Source: Streptomyces sp. VRA16 Mangrove soil
GTDB lineage: Bacteria; Actinomycetota; Actinomycetes; Streptomycetales; Streptomycetaceae
Assembly (NCBI RefSeq): GCF_017377775.1
Contig: NZ_JAFVLN010000007.1
Coordinates: forward strand, 186,001-250,000
Direction of reading: 5' to 3'
Length of the DNA: 64,000 nucleotides
Shown here: positions 25,381 to 35,672 of the stretch, one piece after another
Numbering within the stretch: the stretch's first letter is position 1
Layout: every line of letters begins with the position of its first letter
The notes under the pieces: generated by a model
Seen by the model: the letters and a program-made list of their open reading frames with translations, nothing else
What the model was told of the DNA's origin: nothing
Database searches by the model: none
Position numbers and translations under genes: made by a program

Positions 25381-25426
25381 GTCCTGTCCGGGCGGTGAGA
25401 ACGCGGGAGGGGCGGGGGCTGGCGGC

Positions 25427-26281
25427 TCAGGGCAGCGCCAGCCCCCACGCCCCCACCCGTACCGTCCACGTCCGCTTCCGCACCGGCCCGCCGATGGTCA
25501 CCGCGTCCGCCCGGTACCGGAAGTCGGACCCCGACACGCAGACACTCCGGGCCGCCACCCGCAGCGGTTCGGCCGGGGACGCGACGGGCCGCACCTCGAC
25601 CCGGGCCAGCCCGGACCCGATGCCCGCGGGCGTCACGGACACCCCCTCCACCGGCTGGTCGAGATCGACGAGCGTCACCCCGTCCGCCTCCACCCGCAGC
25701 CGCGCCGGGACCCCGCCCTGCGCCGGCGCGGGCCGCGCGGGCCGCGCCGCGATACCGCGCACCAGCGAGCGGCACGTACGCAGCCAGGGGTGGGCCCCCG
25801 CAGCCCCCTCCGGGTGCGCGACCGGCGGGATGCGCAGATCCCCGAGCACCACCCCGTCACTGTCGTCGACCAGCAGATCGAGCCGCCGCTCCGTGCCGTC
25901 CAGCGCCGCGCGCGCCGCGGCGACCGCGCCCTGCGGCACCCCCAGCGAGCGCGCGAGCGCCACACCGGTGCCCACCGGCACCATCGAGAGCACCGCTCCG
26001 GCCAGCTCGCGCTCCCGGTGCAAAAGGGACACCGCGCGCAGCAGCGCCCGGTCGTCGCCGACCACCACGGGCCGCCGCGCACCCCGCTTGGCCAGGGCTT
26101 TCGCGAAATCCTCCGGTCCGTCGGGCAGGCACACCTTGGCGGTGGCGCCCGCGCACAGCACGTCCTTCGCGATCCGGACCGACTCCCCGTCCGCCCGCCG
26201 GGCGAGGGGGTCCACGATCACCAGAAGCTGCCGGGACAGTTCCTGCCCCGTACGGTCAGATGGAAGGTCCAACGCCGCCAC
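25427..26281 (-). CDS. Diacylglycerol-kinase-like lipid kinase family protein
   Basis: About 284 residues, similar in layout to the DagK/YegS lipid kinase catalytic family. The N-terminal LLVIVDPLARR sheet, RRPVVVGDDRALLRAV in place of the usual GGDGT loop, LSMVPVGTGVALARSLGVP corresponding to PxGTGNDxAR, and a C-terminal beta domain are visible. The GGDG nucleotide motif is replaced by VVGDD, so kinase activity is doubtful. The GTG at 26281 is chosen for position; the upstream 31 codons overlap the purA leader hairpin. Divergent from purA. Lipid phosphorylation at the inner membrane face would be the role if active. Confidence 0.7.
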   Translation of the reverse strand: MAALDLPSDRTGQELSRQLLVIVDPLARRADGESVRIAKDVLCAGATAKVCLPDGPEDFAKALAKRGARRPVVVGDDRALLRAVSLLHRERELAGAVLSMVPVGTGVALARSLGVPQGAVAAARAALDGTERRLDLLVDDSDGVVLGDLRIPPVAHPEGAAGAHPWLRTCRSLVRGIAARPARPAPAQGGVPARLRVEADGVTLVDLDQPVEGVSVTPAGIGSGLARVEVRPVASPAEPLRVAARSVCVSGSDFRYRADAVTIGGPVRKRTWTVRVGAWGLALP

Positions 26282-26323
26282 CTCGGCCTTGCCTCGCTTC
26301 CTCGGGTAGCATCTTTGTGCAAG

Positions 26324-26351
26324 AGCCCCTTGCGCTATTGCGCCAGGGGCT
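26324..26351 (+). promoter_or_regulatory. Hairpin in the purA leader
   Basis: AGCCCCTTGCGC pairs with GCGCCAGGGGCT (one mismatch) around a four-base loop, about 100 bases before the purA start and followed by TCGTCTATT. A TAGCAT box at 26307-26312 just before it could be the -10 element. It may be a 5' leader structure or an attenuator; no known purine riboswitch pattern was recognised. Confidence 0.5.
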
Positions 26352-26453
26352 TCGTCTATTCCGGGGCACCCCAAGGCTCATGAAGGCCCGCCGCAGAGCC
26401 GCGGCGCCAGCCCCTGACCTTGGACATGCCCCGCCCGGAAGGGGTGTACGCCT

Positions 26454-27737
26454 GTGCCCGCACTTGTGCTGCTCGGTGCTCAGTGGGGTGACGAAGGCAA
26501 GGGAAAGGCCACCGACCTGCTCGGTGGATCCGTGGACTATGTGGTGCGCTACCAGGGCGGCAACAACGCCGGTCACACGGTCGTCGTAGGCGACCAGAAG
26601 TATGCGCTCCACCTCCTCCCTTCCGGGATCCTCTCGCCGGAGTGCACGCCGGTCATCGGAAATGGTGTCGTCGTCGACCCGTCGGTCCTGCTCTCCGAGC
26701 TGAGCGGTCTGAACGAGCGCGGCGTCGACACCTCCAAGCTGCTGCTCAGCGGTAACGCGCACATCATCACGCCGTACAACGTGACGGTCGACAAGGTGAC
26801 GGAGCGCTTCCTCGGCAAGCGGAAGATCGGCACCACCGGCCGCGGTATCGGCCCGACCTACGCGGACAAGATCAACCGCGTCGGGATCCGGGTCCAGGAC
26901 CTCTACGACGAGTCGATCCTCACCCAGAAGGTCGAAGCGGCCCTCGAGGTCAAGAACCAGCTGCTGACCAAGCTCTACAACCGCCGCGCCATCGAGGCGC
27001 AGCAGGTCGTCGAGGAGCTGCTCGGCTACGCGGACCAGATCAAGGGCTACGTGGCCGACACGACCCTGATCCTGAACAACGCGCTGGACGAGGACAAGGT
27101 CGTGCTCTTCGAGGGCGGCCAGGGCACGCTCCTCGACATCGACCACGGCACGTACCCCTTCGTCACCTCCTCGAACCCGACCGCGGGCGGCGCCTGCACG
27201 GGTACGGGCGTGGGCCCGACGAAGATCGGCCGGGTCATCGGCATCCTCAAGGCGTACACGACGCGGGTCGGCGCCGGCCCGTTCCCGACCGAGCTCTTCG
27301 ACCAGGACGGCGAGGACCTGCGCCGTATCGGCGGCGAGCGCGGTGTCACCACCGGCCGTGACCGTCGCTGCGGCTGGTTCGACGCGGTCATCGCCCGCTA
27401 CGCGACCCGCGTGAACGGCCTGACGGACTTCTTCCTCACGAAGCTCGACGTCCTCACCGGCTGGGAGCAGATCCCGGTCTGCGTCGCGTACGAGATCGAC
27501 GGCAAGCGCGTCGAGGAGCTCCCGTACTCCCAGACCGACTTCCACCACGCGAAGCCGGTCTACGAGTACCTGCCGGGCTGGTCGGAGGACATCACGAAGG
27601 CCAAGACCTTCGCGGACCTCCCGAAGAACGCGCAGGCGTACGTGAAGGCGCTGGAGGAGATGTCCGGCGCCCCGATCTCGGCGATCGGCGTCGGCCCCGG
27701 CCGCGACGAGACGATCGAGATCAACTCGTTCCTGTAG
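26454..27737 (+). CDS. purA: Adenylosuccinate synthetase
   Basis: 427 residues, the normal length. It joins IMP and aspartate with GTP hydrolysis to give adenylosuccinate, the first committed step to AMP. The P-loop-like GAQWGDEGKGK (8-18), the NAGHTVV motif with the catalytic histidine, the GTTGRGIGPTYADK block, the FEGGQGTLLDID loop and the C-terminal VGPGRDETI are all present. The GTG at 26454 yields MPALVLLGAQWGDEGKG, as in other actinomycetes. It is a single-gene unit with its own leader hairpin and a strong terminator. Confidence 0.98.
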   Translation: MPALVLLGAQWGDEGKGKATDLLGGSVDYVVRYQGGNNAGHTVVVGDQKYALHLLPSGILSPECTPVIGNGVVVDPSVLLSELSGLNERGVDTSKLLLSGNAHIITPYNVTVDKVTERFLGKRKIGTTGRGIGPTYADKINRVGIRVQDLYDESILTQKVEAALEVKNQLLTKLYNRRAIEAQQVVEELLGYADQIKGYVADTTLILNNALDEDKVVLFEGGQGTLLDIDHGTYPFVTSSNPTAGGACTGTGVGPTKIGRVIGILKAYTTRVGAGPFPTELFDQDGEDLRRIGGERGVTTGRDRRCGWFDAVIARYATRVNGLTDFFLTKLDVLTGWEQIPVCVAYEIDGKRVEELPYSQTDFHHAKPVYEYLPGWSEDITKAKTFADLPKNAQAYVKALEEMSGAPISAIGVGPGRDETIEINSFL

Positions 27738-27760
27738 GAAGCGAGCCTTCGGACTCACGA

Positions 27761-27798
27761 CCGGTGCCCCGGTCCGCTGCGGCGGGCCGGGGCACCGG
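27761..27798. terminator. Bidirectional hairpin between purA and the FG-GAP gene
   Basis: CCGGTGCCCCGG pairs perfectly with CCGGGGCACCGG around a 14-base GC-rich loop. It lies 24 bases past the purA stop and 12 bases past the convergent FG-GAP gene stop at 27810, so it can serve both. Confidence 0.85.
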
Positions 27799-27809
27799 TG
27801 CGGGTGCGG

Positions 27810-29315
27810 TCAGCCGCCGAGCACCCCGCCGAACCCGGGCGTGCCGGACGTGGAGACGCCCACGGCGGACGGCGAGAGCGACACCGCGCCCGTCGTGACG
27901 ATCTTCCCGCCGGAGGACTTGAGGACGGTCAGCGCGCCGTTGCCCGCGTTCTCGCCGGCGACACCGACGGCCAGGTCCGACCTGCCGTCGGCGTTGAAGT
28001 CCGACAGCAGGACGTCGGAGCCGAACAGATCGCTGCTCTCGCTGCTGCCCGGGACACCGGCCGTGTTCTGGGTGAAGCTCTGCGCCCCGGTGCCGGTGAC
28101 GCCGGACGGGGTGCCGTACAGGACGGTCACGGCGCCGCTGTTGTCCGTCCCCGCGGTCGTGCCGTCCTCGCCGATCGCGCCGACGGCGATGTCGCTGAGG
28201 CCGTCGCCGTTGATGTCACCGACGCTCACCTCCCAGCCGAACAGGTCCGCCGCCTCGCCCGTGCCGGGAACACCCGCGGTGTCCTGCGAGATCACCGTGG
28301 TGCCGCCGTCGGGCCCGGTGGCGGAGCCGTACGTGACGTGGATGTCGCCGCCGGTCGAAGTGCCGGGCTGTTCCTCGGAGTTGGAGGAGTCCGCGGTCAG
28401 GCCGGTGACCACGTCGCCGAAGCCGTCGCCGTTGAGGTCACCGATGTCGCTGATGACGCCGCCCGGCAGCATGGTGGCCGTGTTCGAGGGGCCGGACGCG
28501 GTGCCCGGCAGGTAGGCGTTGACGAGGTAGTCGCCGTCGGTGGCGGTGTTGCCGCTGACGACGAGGTCGTCCTTGCCGTCGGCGTTGATGTCACCGGCGG
28601 TGAGCTTTCGCAGGTGGTAGGGGCTGGTCGAACGGAGCGGGGTGGTGACGGCGGTGGCCGAACCGACCGAGTCGTCCTTGGTGATGCCGCCCTTGAAGAC
28701 ACGGACGTACTTGGAGGTGTCCGCGATCGCGAGGTCCGTCTTCGCGTCGCCGTCGAAGTCGCCCGCGGCGACGTCGAAGCCGAAGCGGTCGTGGCTGGAG
28801 GGCGCCGGGTCGTCGAGGGTGGTGCCGCCCTTGAGGCCGCTCGACGACCCCCACAGCACGGTGACGGTCCCGCCGTCGGTGTCCCCGGGCATGTCCTCGT
28901 ACGGGGTGCCGACCGCGAGGTCCGTGAACCCGTCCCGGTTGAAGTCGCCCGGCGACGTGGCGTACCCGAACAGGTCGCCGGACTCGGGCGTGCCCGGCAC
29001 GCCCGTGGAGCTCTGGGTGATCGTGGCGCGCTTGGCGGCACTGATCCCGCTCGCCGAGCCGTAGAACACCGTGATCTGCCCGGCCTCCGCGTGTCCGCCG
29101 ACGGACGCCTCGGGGGAGGAGACCGCCACGTCCGGATACCCGTCGAGGTTGAAGTCGGCCTCGTGCGGCCGGGTCGCCGACGCACCGGCCGTCGCCGACG
29201 CCGTACCGGCCGAGAGCGACACGAGTCCCCCGGTGAGTGCGGCCGCGGCAGCCGTCGCGGCGGCGATCCGGGCCCGCCCGGGTCTGACGGCGGGGGTGCG
29301 CTTGTGCTTCGGCAT
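27810..29315 (-). CDS. Secreted FG-GAP repeat protein
   Basis: 501 residues. A signal peptide (RIAAATAAAAALTGGLVSLSAGTASA) precedes about seven FG-GAP/integrin-alpha-type blades. Each has a calcium-loop signature such as DFNLDGYPDVAVS, DFNRDGFTDLAVG, DFDGDAKTDLAI, DINADGKDDLVV, DLNGDGFGDVVTG, DINGDGLSDIAVG and DFNADGRSDLAVG, and repeated VxVxYGS strands between them. The fold is a seven-bladed beta-propeller that binds Ca2+ at the outer surface. Partners are unknown; related Streptomyces proteins are secreted. No anchor is seen at the C-terminus, which ends GTPGFGGVLGG. Confidence 0.92.
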   Translation of the reverse strand: MPKHKRTPAVRPGRARIAAATAAAAALTGGLVSLSAGTASATAGASATRPHEADFNLDGYPDVAVSSPEASVGGHAEAGQITVFYGSASGISAAKRATITQSSTGVPGTPESGDLFGYATSPGDFNRDGFTDLAVGTPYEDMPGDTDGGTVTVLWGSSSGLKGGTTLDDPAPSSHDRFGFDVAAGDFDGDAKTDLAIADTSKYVRVFKGGITKDDSVGSATAVTTPLRSTSPYHLRKLTAGDINADGKDDLVVSGNTATDGDYLVNAYLPGTASGPSNTATMLPGGVISDIGDLNGDGFGDVVTGLTADSSNSEEQPGTSTGGDIHVTYGSATGPDGGTTVISQDTAGVPGTGEAADLFGWEVSVGDINGDGLSDIAVGAIGEDGTTAGTDNSGAVTVLYGTPSGVTGTGAQSFTQNTAGVPGSSESSDLFGSDVLLSDFNADGRSDLAVGVAGENAGNGALTVLKSSGGKIVTTGAVSLSPSAVGVSTSGTPGFGGVLGG

Positions 29316-29414
29316 GGCGGGGCTCCTGGGCGGTCGTGGTGCGAACGGTGCTCAGGAGACTCACAGGGGGCGTCCGGGGTTGTAGAGGCCCCGGATGCCT
29401 TGTGGGCGGGGCCG

Positions 29415-29645
29415 TCAGTCGCGGGTGAGTTCGACGACGCGGTCGCGGCGCCGGGGTCCGAAGCCGAGGACGAGCTTCTCGCCCTCGCGGGTGTAGACGT
29501 ACGGCTTCGCGGTGGTTCGGCACCGGGGGTCGCCGCCGGTGCGGCGGAGCTGGTTGGCCGTGGTGTCGATGTGCTGCTCGACCCGGTCGAGCACGACCGC
29601 CGACCAGACGCACATGCCGTCCGGGGCCCGCTCGATGCCCGTCAC
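29415..29645 (-). CDS. Small hypothetical protein
   Basis: About 76 residues from a GTG at 29645, or 66 from the ATG of MCVWSAVV. It reads MCVWSAVVLDRVEQHIDTT and then a basic C-terminus with KPYVYTREGEKLVLGFG. I do not recognise a family. Support comes from base use: third positions are about 90 percent G or C from the stop back to around 29640, then lose the bias, so the longer frame to 29864 is not all coding. Between this gene and the kinase gene at 29883 lie about 240 bases with nothing recognisable. Confidence 0.45.
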   Translation of the reverse strand: MTGIERAPDGMCVWSAVVLDRVEQHIDTTANQLRRTGGDPRCRTTAKPYVYTREGEKLVLGFGPRRRDRVVELTRD

Positions 29646-29882
29646 CAGGGCACCGTTGGCTGCATGGGCCGGATCTTCGCACAGGCGGGCCCGGCGGGAG
29701 GGGGGGAAAGGAACTGATGAGGGGACGTCAAGTAGGTATGACTGCACGGTAGTTGAGGGTGCGGGCGGTCGTCGGGCCCGGCTGGACGCGTCCGGGCCGG
29801 GGTCCCGGCCGGGGCGCCGGGCAGCTCCTTGCCCGGCAGCTCCGACCGCGGCGCGGTGCCGCACCGGGACGCCCTGGTCGGA

Positions 29883-31718
<1,836 letters not shown>

Positions 31719-32147
31719 GTCGCGCCACCCTCCCCCGTACGTGAGCAACAAACCGAGAATAGTGCGGGGCTGAGACAGAGAGGGTGGTAGTGGCTTCTAC
31801 GGTTCCGTAACGGACCTGTCGTGTGCAGCAGCCGTTTTCCGCCGCGCACCATCCGTACCGTCCGTACCGTCCGTACCGGCCGGCCTCCCGGTCGGCGTGC
31901 TCCCGCTCCAGCCGGTCCTCCGGTACCCGCAGCCGACGCGACTCGGCATGCCACTGCCGCTGCGCCCAGACCCCCGGCACCCGTGCGCCCGGCCGCCTCG
32001 GCGCCCGCGGGCCGGCGTGCCCGACGGTTTCCTGGCGCCACGCCAAGAGCGGGCCCGGGAAGGCCCGACAGTCTGTCGTGTTCGGCGGCGTCCCACAGAC
32101 AGGACGCCGATGGCACCCGGGTGCAGCGCACATTTACCCTCGGCCCC
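31719..32147. other. 429-base intergenic region with short repeats
   Basis: No gene is convincing here. The stretch holds three tandem 9-bp units GTACCGTCC (31855-31881) and a hairpin CGGCGTCC/GGACGCCG (32086-32109) 38 bases before the aminotransferase start. A minus-strand frame with WAQRQWHAESRRLRVPEDRL (about 31890-31960) reads like protein, but it has no start or stop that fits, so it may be a remnant. Confidence 0.5.
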
Positions 32148-33503
32148 ATGACCCCTCAGCCGAATCCCCAGGTCGGCGCCGCCGTCAAGGCCGCGGACCG
32201 CAAGCACGTGTTCCACTCCTGGTCCGCGCAGGAGCTCATCGACCCGCTCGCCGTCGCCGGTGCCGAAGGCTCGTACTTCTGGGACTACGACGGCAACCGC
32301 TACCTCGACTTCACCTCCGGGCTCGTCTACACGAACATCGGGTACCAGCACCCGAAGGTCGTCGCGGCGATCCAGGAGCAGGCCGCGAAGATGACGACCT
32401 TCGCGCCCGCGTTCGCCATCGAGTCGCGCTCCGAGGCCGCACGCCTCATCGCCGAGCGCACCCCCGGCGACCTCGACAAGATCTTCTTCACCAACGGCGG
32501 CGCCGACGCCGTCGAGCACGCCCTGCGCATGGCCCGCCTGCACACGGGCCGCCCGAAGGTGCTCTCCGCGTACCGCTCGTACCACGGCGGCACCCAGCAG
32601 GCGATCAACGTGACCGGTGACCCGCGCCGCTGGGCCAACGACAGCGCGTCCGCCGGTGTCGTCCACTTCTGGGCCCCCTACCTCTACCGCTCGCGCTTCT
32701 ACGCCGAGACGGAGGAGCAGGAGTGCGCCCGCGCCCTGGAGCACCTGGAGACGACGATCCAGTTCGAGGGTCCGGCGACGATCGCCGCGATCATCCTGGA
32801 GACCGTCCCGGGCACGGCGGGCATCATGCTGCCGCCCCAGGGCTACCTGGCGGGCGTCCGCGAGCTCTGCGACAAGTACGGCATCGTCTTCGTCCTCGAC
32901 GAGGTCATGGCGGGCTTCGGGCGTACGGGCAAGTGGTTCGCCGCCGACCTGTACGACGTCGTGCCGGACCTGATGACCTTCGCGAAGGGCGTGAACTCCG
33001 GCTACGTGCCGCTCGGTGGTGTGGCGATCTCCGGCGCCATCGCCGAGACGTTCGCCCAGCGCGCGTACCCCGGTGGTCTCACGTACTCCGGGCACCCGCT
33101 GGCCTGCGCCGCCGCCGTCGCCACCATCAACGTGATGGAGGAGGAGGGCATCGTCGAGCAGGCCGCGAAGACCGGCGCCGAGATCATCGAGCCGGGTCTG
33201 CGTGAGCTGGCCGAGCGGCACCCGTCGGTGGGCGAGGTGCGCGGCGTCGGCATGTTCTGGGCCCTGGACCTCGTACGGGACCGTGCGACGCGTGAGCCGC
33301 TGGTGCCGTACAACGCGGCAGGGGAGGCGAACGCGCCGATGGCCGCGTTCGGCGCCGCCGCCAAGGCGAACGGCCTGTGGCCCTTCATCAACATGAACCG
33401 CACGCACGTCGTGCCGCCGCTGAACATCACGGAGGCGGAGGCCAAGGAGGGTCTGGCAGCCCTGGACTCGGCCCTCGCCGTGGCCGACGCACACGTGGCG
33501 TAA
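32148..33503 (+). CDS. Class III (omega) PLP-dependent aminotransferase
   Basis: 451 residues of the class III aminotransferase family (GabT, beta-alanine-pyruvate and taurine transaminase relatives). Visible are DYDGNRYLDFTSGLVYTNIGYQHPKV near residue 45, FFTNGGADAVEHALRMAR, SYHGGTQQ, the VFVLDEVMAGFGRTGKWF aspartate segment, the PLP lysine in LMTFAKGVNSGYVPLGGV, and GGLTYSGHPLACAAA. The ATG at 32148 is preferred to the longer frame from 31821 because homologues start at HVFHSWSAQELIDPL shortly after. In actinomycetes such genes serve pyrimidine or beta-alanine breakdown; the amino donor here is not known. Confidence 0.92.
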   Translation: MTPQPNPQVGAAVKAADRKHVFHSWSAQELIDPLAVAGAEGSYFWDYDGNRYLDFTSGLVYTNIGYQHPKVVAAIQEQAAKMTTFAPAFAIESRSEAARLIAERTPGDLDKIFFTNGGADAVEHALRMARLHTGRPKVLSAYRSYHGGTQQAINVTGDPRRWANDSASAGVVHFWAPYLYRSRFYAETEEQECARALEHLETTIQFEGPATIAAIILETVPGTAGIMLPPQGYLAGVRELCDKYGIVFVLDEVMAGFGRTGKWFAADLYDVVPDLMTFAKGVNSGYVPLGGVAISGAIAETFAQRAYPGGLTYSGHPLACAAAVATINVMEEEGIVEQAAKTGAEIIEPGLRELAERHPSVGEVRGVGMFWALDLVRDRATREPLVPYNAAGEANAPMAAFGAAAKANGLWPFINMNRTHVVPPLNITEAEAKEGLAALDSALAVADAHVA

Positions 33504-33525
33504 CCACCGAGCCCACGGCCGCCGC

Positions 33526-33590
33526 GGGCATTCCGCCGTTACGGGGCATTCCGCCGTTACGGGGTATCCGCCGCTACGGGCTGTCCGCCG
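33526..33590. repeat. Tandem 18-bp repeat
   Basis: GGGCATTCCGCCGTTACG occurs twice without change (33526, 33544), then once in degenerate form (33562) and once in part. It follows the aminotransferase stop and precedes palindromic element copy B. The 306 bases from 33504 to 33809 contain only repeats and a hairpin. Confidence 0.8.
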
Positions 33591-33647
33591 CCTGCCCCCG
33601 CTCGCCGCGGGCAATCGGCCGCCCGGCACGGCCGCCCGGCCCCACCC

Positions 33648-33712
33648 GCCTTGGGCAGTCTGCCGCCATGGGCGGCAGGGTGGGCAAGGCGGCACCCCGG
33701 CGCCGGGCAGGC
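33648..33712 (+). repeat. Palindromic dispersed element, copy B
   Basis: Matches copy A (9683-9750, inverted) and copy C (35412-35480, same orientation) over about 55 bases, with the hairpin core CTGCCGCCATGGGCGGCAG and the tail GGCGGCACCCCGGCGCCGGG. Copies B and C flank the two genes at 33810-35254 as direct repeats. Confidence 0.85.
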
Positions 33713-33757
33713 GCCCCCGCGGGCACCCGCCCACGGTCCCGGGCGGCAGGCACAGCT

Positions 33758-33788
33758 CGGGGCGAGCGCTCAATGGGCGCTCGCCCCG
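33758..33788 (-). terminator. Hairpin after the 216-residue hypothetical gene
   Basis: CGGGGCGAGCGC pairs with GCGCTCGCCCCG around seven bases. It lies 22 bases past the stop of the minus-strand gene ending at 33810. Confidence 0.7.
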
Positions 33789-33809
33789 GGCAGGCTCCGC
33801 CGCGCGGCC

Positions 33810-34460
33810 TCAGCTGAAGATGATCATCGAGCCCTGGGCCAGGCTCCGCGTAGCGGCCTGATGCAGGCCCAGCCACACATGCCGCTCCCGCGCGAACGGA
33901 CTGTCGTCCAGCGGCACGGCGGCCGCCGGCTCCTCAAGAGCGGTGGGCCCGGCGGGCGGCGCGGGCGCCACCGGAGGATTCGCCGGGTCGATCCCGATCG
34001 CCGGCGCCACGTACTCCAGTTCGCGCAGCAACGCGTGCGACGACCCCAGGGGGCCGCCCCCGGCGAGCAGTTCGTCGTTGGACAGCGGCGTCGCGAAGTC
34101 CACGGGAACGTACGCACCCGCGTGGTCGTAGTGCCACACCAGATGCGAACTCTGCGCCGTCGACTCGAACATCTCCAGCAACTGCTCGTAGTCCCCGCCG
34201 AGTTCGTCGACCGGCGTCACCGCGAGACCGCACAGCTGGAGCAGATACGCCCGGCGCAGGAAGTGCAGCGCGTCGTAGTCGAACCCGGCGACCGGCGCCA
34301 CGTCGCCGGAGAGTCCCGGCATGTACGCGTAGACCGGCACCGGCGGCAGTCCTGCCTCGTGCAACGCCTTGTCGTAGAGCGCGAGTTCTTCGGCGAAGGG
34401 ATTGTCGGGGCTGTGGCACAGCACGTCGACGAGGGGGACGAGCCACAGGTCACAGGCCAA
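33810..34460 (-). CDS. Conserved hypothetical protein
   Basis: 216 residues, starting MACDLWLVPLVDVLCHSPDNP. The sequence is acidic, with aromatic clusters such as SSHLVWHYDHAGAYVPVDF and ALHFLRRAYLLQLCGLAVTP. A Pro/Ala linker near residue 160 separates a short C-terminal piece, RHVWLGLHQAATRSLAQGSMIIFS. No signal peptide or membrane helix is present. I do not recognise a family. Base composition and third-position bias match its neighbours, so it is a real gene. It is bracketed, with the GntR gene behind it, by copies B and C of the palindromic element. Confidence 0.7.
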   Translation of the reverse strand: MACDLWLVPLVDVLCHSPDNPFAEELALYDKALHEAGLPPVPVYAYMPGLSGDVAPVAGFDYDALHFLRRAYLLQLCGLAVTPVDELGGDYEQLLEMFESTAQSSHLVWHYDHAGAYVPVDFATPLSNDELLAGGGPLGSSHALLRELEYVAPAIGIDPANPPVAPAPPAGPTALEEPAAAVPLDDSPFARERHVWLGLHQAATRSLAQGSMIIFS

Positions 34461-34558
34461 GAGGGCTCCTTAGATTCGGACGTCGGGGCGTCAGCGCCAG
34501 CGTAGTGCGCGCCGGGCCGGGGCAGACCTGTCTTGCAGGTACCCGCTGCGGACACCGT

Positions 34559-35254
34559 TCAGCGCTGCTGTCCGCCCGCGATGCTCTCGATCAGCGCGAG
34601 CGAGTCCGCGTTGTACGAGGCGATGATCGCGTGCGCCCGCTGTGCGTCCTGCTGGGACAGGGCGTCGACCAGTTCGCAGTGCCCGGCCCACAGGCGGCCC
34701 CTGAGCTCGCCGGCCCGGCGCAGGTGCGGCACCGCGCACATCCAGGACTGGACGCGCAGCCGGTGGAAGAAGTCGGAGAGGTACGCGTTGCCGAACAGGG
34801 CGGAGAGCTCGCGCCAGAACCGCAGGTCGTAGCCGATCAGCACGTTCAGGTCGCCGGCGCTCGCGGCGCGGGCCGCCTCCTCGCCGCGGCGGCGCACGCC
34901 GGTCAGCGCGGCGAAGGTGGCCGGGTCCTGCGGGGCGTGCGCGGCGAGCCCGCGGAAGATGCCGTCGGCGACCAGGCTGCGGGCCTCGATCATGGCGCGG
35001 TAGTCGGCGAGCGAGTACTCGTGGACGCGGAAGCCGCGGTGCTGGGCGGAGTCGAGCAGGCCCTGCGCGGTGAGGTCGACCAGGGCCTCGCGCACCGGGG
35101 TCGCCGACACGCCGTAGCCGTCGGCGATCTCCTTGACGGTGAATTCCTGGCCGGGGGTGAGCCGCCCCGCCAGGATCTCGTCACGCAGCGCGTCCGCGAT
35201 CTGCTGACGCAGAGTGGAACGGGTGACGGTGGGGCCGTCGGATGCGGGCGGCAC
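34559..35254 (-). CDS. GntR/FadR family transcriptional regulator
   Basis: 231 residues. The N-terminal winged helix (about 8-72) reads LRQQIADALRDEILAGRLTPGQEFTVKEIADGYGVSATPVREALVDLTAQGLL, the standard GntR recognition pattern. The C-terminal FCD ligand domain (about 85-215) carries the metal-binding aspartate and histidine region (DLRFWRELSALFGNAYL, with HCELVDALSQQDAQRAHAII). Such proteins usually sense organic acids and repress catabolic genes. No catabolic gene is next to it; the following gene on the same strand is a hypothetical 98 bases away. Confidence 0.9.
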   Translation of the reverse strand: MPPASDGPTVTRSTLRQQIADALRDEILAGRLTPGQEFTVKEIADGYGVSATPVREALVDLTAQGLLDSAQHRGFRVHEYSLADYRAMIEARSLVADGIFRGLAAHAPQDPATFAALTGVRRRGEEAARAASAGDLNVLIGYDLRFWRELSALFGNAYLSDFFHRLRVQSWMCAVPHLRRAGELRGRLWAGHCELVDALSQQDAQRAHAIIASYNADSLALIESIAGGQQR

Positions 35255-35672
35255 GGGTCCCCTCCGGGGGTCAGCGGGCGATCTCGTCGGGTCACCCTAG
35301 CCGTGGGGCCGCTTTCGGCGCCTTCTCGCCGCTGCCGGTGACGGGTGCGTAGCCCGCCCCGGCCCCGCTCCGGCCCGCCTTGGCCCCGGCCCGCCCCGGC
35401 CGGCTGCCGCGCCGCCTTGGGCAATCTGCCGCCATGGGCGGCAGGGTGGGCAAGGCGGCACCCCAGCGCCGGGCAGGCGCTTCAGGCGGCCCCCGCCCCG
35501 GCCCCGCTCCGGCCCCCGCCCCGGCCCCGCTCCGGCCCCGCTCCGCCCTCGACTCGCTGTTGCCCGGTGCGGGCTCCGGCGGGGGCCGGGCGCGCTCGCG
35601 CCGGAGCCGCCCCGCGCCGGAGCCGCTCATACACACGGCCCCGCACCCCGCCGGGGCCGGTGCCCTCGGGGT
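35255..35672. repeat. GC-rich repeat region with palindromic element copy C (35412-35480)
   Basis: This 418-base stretch holds no gene. Copy C of the palindromic element (CGCCTTGGGCAATCTGCCGC, then CATGGGCGGCAGGGTGGGCA) lies at 35412-35480. It is flanked by irregular repeats of CCCCGGCCCCGCTCCGG at 35360-35395 and 35495-35545. The C-rich strand is almost free of A, which makes slippage likely. Confidence 0.75.

Noticed and set aside
25378..25400. A third MITE-like element starting TAGGTCCTGTCCGGGCGG
   Set aside because: Only about 14 bases resemble the left end of the 6361 element. No matching right end or core was found.
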